The position numbers and the translations under genes were made by a program. Shown one piece after another: positions 1 through 7,335 of a stretch of 64,000 nucleotides of DNA. Source of the stretch: Lachnospiraceae bacterium (GTDB taxonomy: Bacteria; Bacillota; Clostridia; Lachnospirales; Lachnospiraceae). The notes beneath the pieces are model-generated. The model was not told the DNA's origin. It searched no databases and worked only from the letters and a program-made list of their open reading frames with translations. Each line of letters begins with the position of its first letter. Within the stretch, counting starts at the first letter, position 1. Location of the stretch: assembly GCA_029219245.1 (NCBI GenBank), contig JAQXTA010000041.1, positions 124,001 through 188,000 of the forward strand, written 5' to 3'.

Positions 1-336
1 GACCTGCCAAACGGAGAAGGTGCGGAACATTATGATGTTGATACTTCACAGTTAGCAGTTAGGGAAAGAATCCTGCAAAATGTGGTAGGAAACTTTACCA
101 ATGGTCTTTATGACGGTGAACTGTATGCCAATACCGTGGATTATACCGGAAATGTGGAAGAATGGAGCGGTACAGCTCATAATGGTGTGTTTGATCTGTG
201 GCGTGATATGAGTGCTATCGGCGAATGTTCTGTATGGCAGAAGCGGGATGACCATAATGTTTATATGGACATTGATAAAGCAGAGAATAAGAATCAGGGC
301 ATCAGAGAACTGTTGACAGCAGTTAAGAAACAATAG
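1..336 (+). CDS. MORN-repeat-like protein, 3' part only
   Basis: The reading frame is open from the first base of the window to a TAG at 334-336, so the start lies upstream and only the last 111 codons are visible. The visible part has glycine/tyrosine/tryptophan-rich repeats of the type G-N-F-x-N-G-x-Y-D-G and W-S-G-x-x-x-N-G-x-F, which resemble MORN or MORN-like repeats, followed by a short charged tail. There is no transmembrane segment in this part. The function is not known; MORN-like bacterial proteins are often surface or membrane associated. An inner ATG at 82 exists but lies within the repeat, so I do not take it as the start. Confidence 0.6.
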   Translation, partial: DLPNGEGAEHYDVDTSQLAVRERILQNVVGNFTNGLYDGELYANTVDYTGNVEEWSGTAHNGVFDLWRDMSAIGECSVWQKRDDHNVYMDIDKAENKNQGIRELLTAVKKQ

Positions 337-353
337 TAGACCGGTCACAGAAC

Positions 354-382
354 TTGAAACAACCATCTGCATCGTATATAAT
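354..382 (+). promoter_or_regulatory. Sigma-A type promoter for the zinc-ribbon protein/rlmH
   Basis: The sequence shows TTGAAA at 354-359 and a perfect TATAAT at 377-382, separated by 17 bases. It lies in the gap after the MORN-like gene and about 39 bases before the ATG at 421, which has an AAGGAGGG ribosome site at 406-413. The promoter is inferred from consensus match only. Confidence 0.7.
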
Positions 383-420
383 AACAGTATTAAAATCATA
401 TACACAAGGAGGGAATCCCT

Positions 421-1140
421 ATGGCATGGTGTCCCAGATGTAAGAACGAATATGTAGAAGGAATCAAAGTGTGTGCTGATTGCGGTGCTGAATTGGTCGA
501 TAGCCTGGAAGAAGATTCGAAAAAGACCGATAATTCAGAAGAGGCAGATGAATATGCAGTAAATGAAGAAAATGACGAATATGAAGAAAATGATGAATAT
601 GATGAAAGTATAACCGGAGAAAAAAAAGAAGAGAATTCTCTGACCGAAAATTCCCGTAAATACACAGGGGCATATCAGAACAATGCCCAGAAAGCAGAGG
701 AAAACAAATCTTCAGCATATACGCTCCTGATTGTGGGCGTGCTTGGCTTGGTGATTGTTGTATGTATCATGCTTGGCATTATCCCGCTCTATCAGAATGC
801 AGCGACAACAAGGTATTTAATTTGCGGTGTAATGGGGGTTTTGTTCCTTCTTTTTATTATTTTCGGTATGGTTTCCATGCGTACTTTTAAGGTGTTATCT
901 GTTAAAGCCAAATCAGAGGATTCACTGATATCAGAAATGACAAAATGGTGTCAGGAAAATCTAAGTGCAGAAAAAATTGATGATGGACTGTTTGACATAG
1001 CTGTGATTGCAGAAGAACAGAAGTACTTTAAACGTACGGATAAAATGAAGCAGATGATAAGCGATAAATTTATGAATTTGGATGAGGAGTTTTTGGATCA
1101 TTTTGTAGATGATTATTATCAAAATTTGTTTGAAGCATGA
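421..1140 (+). CDS. Zinc-ribbon, two-helix membrane protein of unknown function
   Basis: The protein has 239 residues. It begins with a zinc ribbon with C4-x2-C7 and C18-x2-C21 (the pattern WCPRC and CADCG), followed by a very acidic, repetitive linker around residues 30-65 with the unit E-N-D-E-Y. Two hydrophobic segments follow at about residues 100-122 and 135-157. The C-terminal 80 residues are soluble and charged. The start has a strong AAGGAGGG site. The stop overlaps the ATG of rlmH by 4 bases (ATGA), so the two are translationally coupled. I do not recognise a named family; a zinc-binding regulator or scaffold at the membrane is possible but unproven. Confidence 0.75.
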   Translation: MAWCPRCKNEYVEGIKVCADCGAELVDSLEEDSKKTDNSEEADEYAVNEENDEYEENDEYDESITGEKKEENSLTENSRKYTGAYQNNAQKAEENKSSAYTLLIVGVLGLVIVVCIMLGIIPLYQNAATTRYLICGVMGVLFLLFIIFGMVSMRTFKVLSVKAKSEDSLISEMTKWCQENLSAEKIDDGLFDIAVIAEEQKYFKRTDKMKQMISDKFMNLDEEFLDHFVDDYYQNLFEA

Positions 1141-1616
1141 AGATAAGTATTATTGTTGTAGGAAAAATAAAAGAAAAATATTATAGGGATGCAATCAAAG
1201 AGTATACCAAAAGGTTAAGCAGATATTGTAAGCTGGAAATTATAGAAGTAGAGGATGAACAGACACCTGACAAAGCAAGTTTGACAGAGACTTTACGGAT
1301 TAAAGAAAAAGAAGCAGACCGTATTATGAAATATATCAGGGAGGATGCTTTTGTTATGACACTGGAAATTGCCGGGCAAACGTTTAATTCGGTAGAGTTT
1401 GCACAAAAAATAGAGAAGCTGAGCGTCCGGGGAGTCAGCCATATTCAATTTGTTATCGGCGGCTCACTTGGTCTTCATAATAAGGTCAGTAACCGGGCTA
1501 ATTTGCCAGTCAGCTTTTCACGAATGACATTTCCGCATCAGCTTATGCGTGTAATTCTTCTTGAGCAGATTTATCGCAGCTATCGCATTATAAACGGCGA
1601 ACCGTATCATAAATGA
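1137..1616 (+). CDS. rlmH: 23S rRNA (pseudouridine1915-N3)-methyltransferase RlmH
   Basis: At 159 residues this has the usual RlmH length. RlmH is a SPOUT (trefoil-knot) methyltransferase that uses S-adenosylmethionine to methylate pseudouridine 1915 in helix 69 of 23S rRNA on the assembled ribosome. The N-terminus has the family pattern KISIIVVGKIKE, the knot shows G-G-S-L-G-L at about residue 108, and the C-terminus has the conserved block around SFSRMTFPHQLMR and ends in NGEPYHK, which matches the family end. The gene overlaps the preceding zinc-ribbon gene by 4 bases. Confidence 0.95.
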   Translation: MKISIIVVGKIKEKYYRDAIKEYTKRLSRYCKLEIIEVEDEQTPDKASLTETLRIKEKEADRIMKYIREDAFVMTLEIAGQTFNSVEFAQKIEKLSVRGVSHIQFVIGGSLGLHNKVSNRANLPVSFSRMTFPHQLMRVILLEQIYRSYRIINGEPYHK

Positions 1617-1675
1617 TATGGAACAGAATTGCATTTGCACGATAAACAGTATGCTGTAGTATAGGGGGAAACCAT

Positions 1676-2980
1676 ATGAGAATGTATGATCTGATTATGA
1701 AAAAAAGAAATGGTGGAGAGTTGTCCAGGGAAGAAATTGATTTTATGATTTCGGAATATACGGCTGGCAGCATACCGGATTATCAGATGTCGGCAATGAT
1801 GATGGCTATTTATTTTCGGGGAATGAATGAAGAAGAAACGGCAGCACTTACCATAGCTATGGCGAATAGTGGAGAAACTCTTGATTTGTCGTCGATTGAC
1901 GGTATCAAAGTAGATAAGCATTCTACTGGCGGTGTTGGAGATAAAACATCTATTGCTCTTGGACCTATGGTAGCATCCTGTGGTGTAAAGATTGCGAAAA
2001 TGAGTGGCAGAGGATTAGGACATACCGGTGGTACGATTGATAAACTGGAGAGCTTCGAAGGCTTTTCCACCGGTATTACTTCGGAGCATTTCAGGAATCA
2101 GGTAAACCGTATTGGTATTTCTATTATGGGGCAGACTCTGGATTTAGCTCCGGCAGATAAGAAACTGTATGCATTACGGGATGTAACGGCAACGGTAGAT
2201 AATATGTCGTTAATTGCCAGTTCTATTATGAGTAAGAAAATAGCTTCCGGTGCGGATGCCATTATTTTGGATGTGAAAACCGGTAGCGGTGCTTTTATGA
2301 AAAAGGAAGAAGATGCTTTTGCGTTGGCAAAGGAAATGGTAACACTTGGAAAGCATGCAGGAAGACAGACAGTTGCAGTCATTTCTGATATGGATGAGCC
2401 TCTTGGCTTTGCGGTGGGAAATGCACTGGAAGTAAAGGAAGCCATTGAAACTTTACAGGGAAGAGGCCCGGAGGATTTTGTGAAGCTTTGCATGACACTG
2501 GGTGCGCAGATGGTTGTGGCAGGTGGAAAAGCGGAAAATTTAGAACAGGCAGAAAAAATGCTTTCAAAGATAATAGAAGACGGAACGGCATTGCGTAAAC
2601 TGGCAGAGTTTGTAGAGGCACAGGGAGGTAATCCGGCTGCAGTATATGATACGACACTTTTGCCGCAGGCATCCATTGTGGAAGAAATCCTTTCTGAGAA
2701 AGAAGGATATATCGAAAAAATTATCTGTGATGAGATAGGTATCTGTTCACTGATTCTTGGTGGTGGCAGAGAAACCAAAGAGAGCAAGATTGATTTATCG
2801 GTAGGACTTGTGCTGCATAAAAAAGTCGGTGATTATGTCAAAAAAGGTGAGGCACTTGCTACAGTACATGCAAATGACAGACAGAAGTTAGAGGCAGCAA
2901 AAGAACGGTTTGTTAAGGCTTATCATTATTGTGATAAACCTGTTGTAAAAGCGGCTTTTATCAAAGGGATTGTGCGATAG
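1676..2980 (+). CDS. pdp: Pyrimidine-nucleoside phosphorylase
   Basis: The 434-residue protein matches pyrimidine-nucleoside phosphorylase (thymidine phosphorylase family), which splits uridine and thymidine with phosphate to the base and (deoxy)ribose 1-phosphate in nucleoside salvage. The N-terminal pattern MRMYDLIMKKRNGGELS is typical, the phosphate-binding K81-H82-S83-TGGVGD is present, and SGRGLGHTGGTIDKLE follows at about 110. The C-terminal domain is complete. The start is preceded by AGGGGGAA at about 1663. The Bacillus-type enzyme (pdp) and enteric DeoA are hard to separate by eye; length and N-terminus favour the Firmicutes type. Confidence 0.93.
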   Translation: MRMYDLIMKKRNGGELSREEIDFMISEYTAGSIPDYQMSAMMMAIYFRGMNEEETAALTIAMANSGETLDLSSIDGIKVDKHSTGGVGDKTSIALGPMVASCGVKIAKMSGRGLGHTGGTIDKLESFEGFSTGITSEHFRNQVNRIGISIMGQTLDLAPADKKLYALRDVTATVDNMSLIASSIMSKKIASGADAIILDVKTGSGAFMKKEEDAFALAKEMVTLGKHAGRQTVAVISDMDEPLGFAVGNALEVKEAIETLQGRGPEDFVKLCMTLGAQMVVAGGKAENLEQAEKMLSKIIEDGTALRKLAEFVEAQGGNPAAVYDTTLLPQASIVEEILSEKEGYIEKIICDEIGICSLILGGGRETKESKIDLSVGLVLHKKVGDYVKKGEALATVHANDRQKLEAAKERFVKAYHYCDKPVVKAAFIKGIVR

Positions 2981-3054
2981 GACAGTCAGAAAATTTTGTC
3001 TTTTGGATGTTGTTTTGCGGTTATCAATCAAAGAATTGTTTCATATAGTTTATT

Positions 3055-3342
3055 ATGAGAAAAAATGCAAAAAAAACATTTGCCAGACAAAAAGAATTGA
3101 TTGTAGAATCCTTAAAGCTTCCAAAGGACTCTCTTCTTGGTGCGGCGATTGTGACCGTAACAGGGAATAGAGAGGCTTTGATTGAGAATTATAAAGGAAT
3201 TCTGGAATATACCAGGGAATCGATTGTTTTACAGGGGAAAAACTGTAAGATATGTTTTCAGGGAGAAGAATTGTCTATTGATTATTATACCAATGAAGAT
3301 ATGAAGATAAGCGGTAATATAGAATTAATCCGGTATCTATAG
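3055..3342 (+). CDS. yqfC: Sporulation protein YqfC (YabP/YqfC family)
   Basis: The 95-residue protein fits the YabP/YqfC family, whose Bacillus member belongs to the sigma-E (mother-cell) regulon. The central pattern I-E-N-Y-K-G-I-L-E-Y and the end D-M-K-I-S-G-N-I are characteristic. It is directly followed by yqfD, the usual partner. The frame cannot be extended upstream because TAG lies at 3046-3048, and no ribosome-binding sequence precedes the ATG (see findings). Confidence 0.87.
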   Translation: MRKNAKKTFARQKELIVESLKLPKDSLLGAAIVTVTGNREALIENYKGILEYTRESIVLQGKNCKICFQGEELSIDYYTNEDMKISGNIELIRYL

Positions 3343-3387
3343 TACCGGAAGAAACATGGTAAAAATTAGAAAGGCATGTAGAAAAAT

Positions 3388-4620
3388 ATGCTTCATTGGA
3401 TGCAGTATATGAAGGGATATGTTTCCATTAAGGTGTGGGGCTATTCACCGGAACGTTTTTTAAACCTGTGTGGAAATCATGATATTCTGGTATGGGATAT
3501 TGAAAATCATGGTGATTACTATACGATGAAGATCAGTATAAAAGGCTTTTTTGCACTTAAGACGATTCTTCGGAAAACAGGGACAAGGGCATCCGTCCTG
3601 CGAAGGTATGGATTGCCTTTTTTTATGCAGAGAATTAAAAAAAGAAAGATTTTCGTTCTTGGATTATTTGCGTGTATGCTGTTCTGGATGATTAGTGCGC
3701 AGTACATCTGGGATATTGAGATAGAAGGAAACTATTCGCTGACGGAGGACGTATTGTTGGAATACCTGGAAGGTCAGGGTGTCCATACCGCTATGAGAAA
3801 AGAAAATCTGCAGATTGAAGAATTGGAAAAGAAGTTAAGGGAAGAATATGATATTATTACGTGGGCATCTTTAAAGGTAGATGGTACAACGCTGATTATT
3901 CAACTAAAAGAAAATGATATGGTAACTTATGAAAAGGAGAGCCAGTCAAAACAGGACATTGTAGCTGTCAAAGACGGTGTTATTGTTTATATGATTACCA
4001 GAAAAGGAGTTCCACAGGTTGCAGTAGGCGATACCGTGGAAAAAGGACAGCTTCTGGTAAGTGGTGCGGTGCCTGTATATAATGAGGATGCAACGGTCCG
4101 TAAATATCAATATTATGAAGCGGATGCCGATATTCTGATTTCTTATGAAAAGACCATATCGGTAGAAAAGAAGATTGCCTATCAGGAAAAGGAATATTCC
4201 GGTCAGGAAAAACGAATCTGTTTGTTTGGCATGGGGGATAAGGAGTGGAACTTTTCCTTTGGAAGAATTCCTTATGATGCCTATGACGTGATGGAAGAAA
4301 AGAAACAGGTACAATTGTTAGAACATTTGTATCTGCCTGTTTTCTATGGCATCAAATATGCGAAAGAATATACGGTAGCAGATAAAATGTATACGGATGA
4401 AGAGATGCAGCAGATTATGGAAGAAGAATGGCATAAAATATTACAGACTTTAGAGGAAAAAGGGGTACAAATTACCAGAAAAAATGTTACAATAAAAAAG
4501 AATAGGGAAAAATGGGTAATGACTGCCAGAATGCAGCTGCAAGAAGAGGCTGTAAAAAAGGTGGCTAATACGACACAGCAAATCCCTGTTACAGAAAATG
4601 AAGAGGCAGTGACGGAATAA
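3388..4620 (+). CDS. yqfD: Sporulation protein YqfD
   Basis: This 410-residue protein matches YqfD, a membrane protein of the sigma-E sporulation regulon with unknown molecular role. After about 85 soluble residues that include the start pattern G-Y-V-S-I-K-V-W-G, there is one transmembrane segment at about 90-110 following a KKRK stretch, then a large extracytoplasmic region with a POTRA-like first part (D-I-E-I-E-G-N-Y) and a biotinyl-lipoyl-like part (V-A-V-G-D-T-V-E-K-G-Q-L-L-V-S-G). The gene sits between yqfC and phoL as in Bacillus. The nearest ribosome site is GAAAGG at about 3369, which is followed by an ATGTAG start-stop pair before the real ATG. Confidence 0.92.
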   Translation: MLHWMQYMKGYVSIKVWGYSPERFLNLCGNHDILVWDIENHGDYYTMKISIKGFFALKTILRKTGTRASVLRRYGLPFFMQRIKKRKIFVLGLFACMLFWMISAQYIWDIEIEGNYSLTEDVLLEYLEGQGVHTAMRKENLQIEELEKKLREEYDIITWASLKVDGTTLIIQLKENDMVTYEKESQSKQDIVAVKDGVIVYMITRKGVPQVAVGDTVEKGQLLVSGAVPVYNEDATVRKYQYYEADADILISYEKTISVEKKIAYQEKEYSGQEKRICLFGMGDKEWNFSFGRIPYDAYDVMEEKKQVQLLEHLYLPVFYGIKYAKEYTVADKMYTDEEMQQIMEEEWHKILQTLEEKGVQITRKNVTIKKNREKWVMTARMQLQEEAVKKVANTTQQIPVTENEEAVTE

Positions 4621-4623
4621 CCT

Positions 4624-5637
4624 ATGGATGACTTTACAATCAGAATGAGCGTTCCCATGGAGCATATGCAGAATCTTTTTGGGGAATGTGATGCTTATAT
4701 CAAAAAGATAGAAAAAGACTTTCAGGTAATGATTGTGGATAGAGACGGGGCCGTTAAAATAAGCGGCAGAAAAGAAGCGGTTGAGAAAGCGGCTAAAATT
4801 GTAGAGGAACTCATTGCCTTGTCGGAAAGAGGAAATATTTTGCAGGAACAGAATGTAGATTATGCAATTGAGATGGGAAAAGAAAGCAAAGAAGACGTTC
4901 TTCTTACCATCGATAAGGACTGTATCTGTCATACGATAAGCGGTAAACCTATTAAACCAAAGACATTGGGACAGAAACAGTATGTAGATGCGATTCGCAA
5001 CCATATGATTGTATTCGGTCTTGGTCCTGCCGGAACGGGTAAGACCTATTTAGCCATGGCTATGGCAATTACCGCTTTTAAAAACAATGCAGTAAGCCGT
5101 ATTATTTTAACAAGACCTGCTATTGAGGCAGGAGAGAAGCTTGGATTTTTGCCGGGTGATTTACAAAGTAAGGTAGATCCGTACTTAAGACCGCTATATG
5201 ATGCATTGTATCAGATTATGGGAGCGGAAAGCTTTGCAAAGAATATGGAGAAAGGTCTGATTGAAGTGGCCCCTCTTGCTTATATGAGAGGAAGGACTCT
5301 GGATAATGCCTATATTATTCTGGATGAGGCTCAGAATACTACACCGGCACAGATGAAGATGTTTTTAACAAGAATCGGTTTTGGCTCCAAGGTTGTTGTA
5401 ACGGGAGATGCTTCCCAGAAGGATCTTGCACCGGATACCAAATCGGGACTGGATATTGCGACCAAAGTATTGGCTAAGATAGATGATATTGCTTTCTGCA
5501 ATCTGACAAGTAAGGATGTGGTAAGACATCCGCTTGTACAGAAGATTGTGAAAGCATATGATGATTATGAATCCAAAGAAAAGAAATACAGTGACCAGAA
5601 GAGAAGAAGCAGGAACTTTGAGTATGGAAGAAAATAA
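4624..5637 (+). CDS. phoL: PhoH-family ATPase PhoL
   Basis: At 337 residues this is a PhoH/PhoL-type P-loop ATPase thought to act in RNA metabolism alongside YbeY. An N-terminal KH-like region covers about residues 1-85, the Walker A motif is G-P-A-G-T-G-K140-T at 134-141, and the Walker B motif is I-I-L-D-E-A-Q-N at about 235. GLGPAGTGKTYLA and TGDASQKDL are family signatures. It starts three bases after the yqfD stop and its last 14 bases overlap the next gene, so yqfC to ybeY form one operon. Confidence 0.94.
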   Translation: MDDFTIRMSVPMEHMQNLFGECDAYIKKIEKDFQVMIVDRDGAVKISGRKEAVEKAAKIVEELIALSERGNILQEQNVDYAIEMGKESKEDVLLTIDKDCICHTISGKPIKPKTLGQKQYVDAIRNHMIVFGLGPAGTGKTYLAMAMAITAFKNNAVSRIILTRPAIEAGEKLGFLPGDLQSKVDPYLRPLYDALYQIMGAESFAKNMEKGLIEVAPLAYMRGRTLDNAYIILDEAQNTTPAQMKMFLTRIGFGSKVVVTGDASQKDLAPDTKSGLDIATKVLAKIDDIAFCNLTSKDVVRHPLVQKIVKAYDDYESKEKKYSDQKRRSRNFEYGRK

Positions 5638-6829
5638 GAAAAAACAGAAGAAACTACAGGTTGTGGAGTTTGTCCTGGTATTTGTCTTATCCGGTATTAT
5701 TGCCGTAACAGGCAGCTTCTGTTATGGCAGAGGAATGGACCAGATTATTCGTAATGTGGTTATGGTAATGCTTGGGACAGGTGTTGTTTTATTTGCTTTA
5801 AAAGCAAGTGAGATGAGCGAGCTATATTTTTATCCGAATGCAGGAAACTATACGAATTTTAGTTTCTTTTATCTGCTTGCTCTGGTTGCTGCTGTACTAT
5901 TTCCACTTTTGCCGGTTGCCGGATGGCCCTATCTGGTTGTCTTTGTTGTACTGAGTCTTTTCAGCAACAGCATATCCGGTCTTGCGGCCGGAAGTGTCTG
6001 CCTGATGCTTTCGATTGTTCTGGAAGCAGATGGGAGTTATTCTGAATTTTTCCTGTTTTTTTTCAGCGGTCTTGCAGGAATTATGGTTTTTAACCGATTG
6101 AATGAGAACTTTAAGGTAGGACTGCCGATTTTCATTTCCCTTATTTGTCTTATGGTATGTCTTGGAGCAAATGTAATGTTGTTTGAACAGGAAAAATTCA
6201 ACCTGTCGCAGCTTTTGATTGCAGCATTTAATTTGATGCTGACTTTTATCCTGCTGTTGATTATTCTGAAAATATTCAGTAACAGAGTGGTGCATAAAGA
6301 CAGAGATAAGTATATGGAATTAAATGATCCGGAATGTCCGTTGCTTGTCCAGTTAAAGGAAAAGTCTAAAGAGGAGTATTATCATGCAGTACATACGGCA
6401 TATTTAAGTGATAAAATAGCAAGAAGCCTGGGTCTGGATGATGCAGCGGCCAAAGCCGTAGGATATTATCACAGAATCGGACAATTAAAAGGAGAGAATA
6501 CGTGGGAAAATGTTGAGGCGATTTGCGAGGAGTATCATTTTCCCCAGAATGCAAGAAAGATTTTGCGGGAGTATGTGGATCCATCAAAGCCGATGGTATC
6601 AAAAGAGTCTATAGTGATTTTGTTTTCGGACTGTATTGTTTCTTCGATTTTATATTTATTTTCTAAGGATGCAAAGGCAAAGTTAGATTATCAACAGATT
6701 GTAGATACAGTATTTCGTAAAAAAATGGAGAACGGTGAACTTTGGCAGAATGAGATAACGCTTGCCCAACTACAGGAAATGCGAAAGATATTTATCGAGG
6801 AGAAATTATATTATGACTTCTTACGTTGA
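5624..6829 (+). CDS. Membrane protein at the pgpH position with a degenerate HD domain
   Basis: The chosen ATG at 5624 has AGGAAC upstream and gives 402 residues; an in-frame start at 5558 would lie deep inside phoL. The protein has about seven or eight hydrophobic helices over residues 10-225 and a cytoplasmic domain resembling the PgpH HD domain. PgpH is the c-di-AMP phosphodiesterase of Firmicutes and is about 700 residues long with an extracellular 7TMR-HDED part; that part is missing here. The motif that should read Y-H-D-I-G-K is Y-H283-R284-I-G-Q, so the metal-binding Asp is Arg, and the later His ligands are absent. Synteny (phoL-here-ybeY) argues for an ortholog that has lost catalysis and may only bind a ligand or act structurally. 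Confidence 0.8.
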   Translation: MEENKKKQKKLQVVEFVLVFVLSGIIAVTGSFCYGRGMDQIIRNVVMVMLGTGVVLFALKASEMSELYFYPNAGNYTNFSFFYLLALVAAVLFPLLPVAGWPYLVVFVVLSLFSNSISGLAAGSVCLMLSIVLEADGSYSEFFLFFFSGLAGIMVFNRLNENFKVGLPIFISLICLMVCLGANVMLFEQEKFNLSQLLIAAFNLMLTFILLLIILKIFSNRVVHKDRDKYMELNDPECPLLVQLKEKSKEEYYHAVHTAYLSDKIARSLGLDDAAAKAVGYYHRIGQLKGENTWENVEAICEEYHFPQNARKILREYVDPSKPMVSKESIVILFSDCIVSSILYLFSKDAKAKLDYQQIVDTVFRKKMENGELWQNEITLAQLQEMRKIFIEEKLYYDFLR

Positions 6830-7313
6830 AAATGAAACAAAGAAAGAATTTCCGTTTGCGGTACAGGATTTACTGGAGAAAATTGCAGATACCGTACTGG
6901 AAATGGAACAGTGTCCCTACGAAGTATGCATTAATCTGCTTTTGACCGATAATGAAGGTATCCGAACATATAACAGGGAATACCGCGAAATTGACCGCGC
7001 AACAGATGTGCTTTCTTTTCCGAACATTGCTTATGAGAAGGAAGGTGATTTCTCGGTAGTGGAGCAGATGGAAGCGGATTGTTTTGATCCGGACAGCGGG
7101 GAACTGATTCTGGGAGATATTATTATTTCGGTGGATAAGGTTGAGGAGCAGGCAAAAGAATATGGACACAGTGAACTGCGGGAGTTTGCATTTCTGACGG
7201 CGCACAGCTTATTCCATTTGTGCGGTTATGACCATATGGAAGAAGATGAGGCGGCGGTCATGGAGCAAAAACAGGAAGCAGTTTTAAAAAAGCTTGGTAT
7301 TACAAGAGAGTAA
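6813..7313 (+). CDS. ybeY: Endoribonuclease/rRNA maturation factor YbeY
   Basis: YbeY is a single-strand-specific metalloendoribonuclease needed for 16S rRNA 3'-end maturation and ribosome quality control. The zinc motif H-x3-H-x5-H is complete as H131-SLF-H135-LCGYD-H141. I chose the ATG at 6813, which has GAGGAGAAA at 6797-6805 and gives 166 residues; an earlier in-frame codon at 6762 lies within the preceding gene and has no ribosome site. The gene overlaps the end of the HD-like gene by 17 bases. The acidic N-terminal extension is ordinary for this family in Clostridia. Confidence 0.95.
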   Translation: MTSYVENETKKEFPFAVQDLLEKIADTVLEMEQCPYEVCINLLLTDNEGIRTYNREYREIDRATDVLSFPNIAYEKEGDFSVVEQMEADCFDPDSGELILGDIIISVDKVEEQAKEYGHSELREFAFLTAHSLFHLCGYDHMEEDEAAVMEQKQEAVLKKLGITRE

Positions 7314-7335
7314 AAACGGAAGGCATGGTTTTAAA

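Noticed and set aside
2098..2787. 229-codon minus-strand open frame opposite the nucleoside phosphorylase gene
   Set aside because: It is a codon-bias shadow of the strongly supported + strand gene; the translation is Ser/Pro rich with no domain and no ribosome site.
3020..3049. Sigma-E promoter for yqfC
   Set aside because: CATATAGT is a fair -10, but the -35 region (TTATCAA at 3021) matches poorly and the start site would fall on the ATG; kept only as a remark in the findings.
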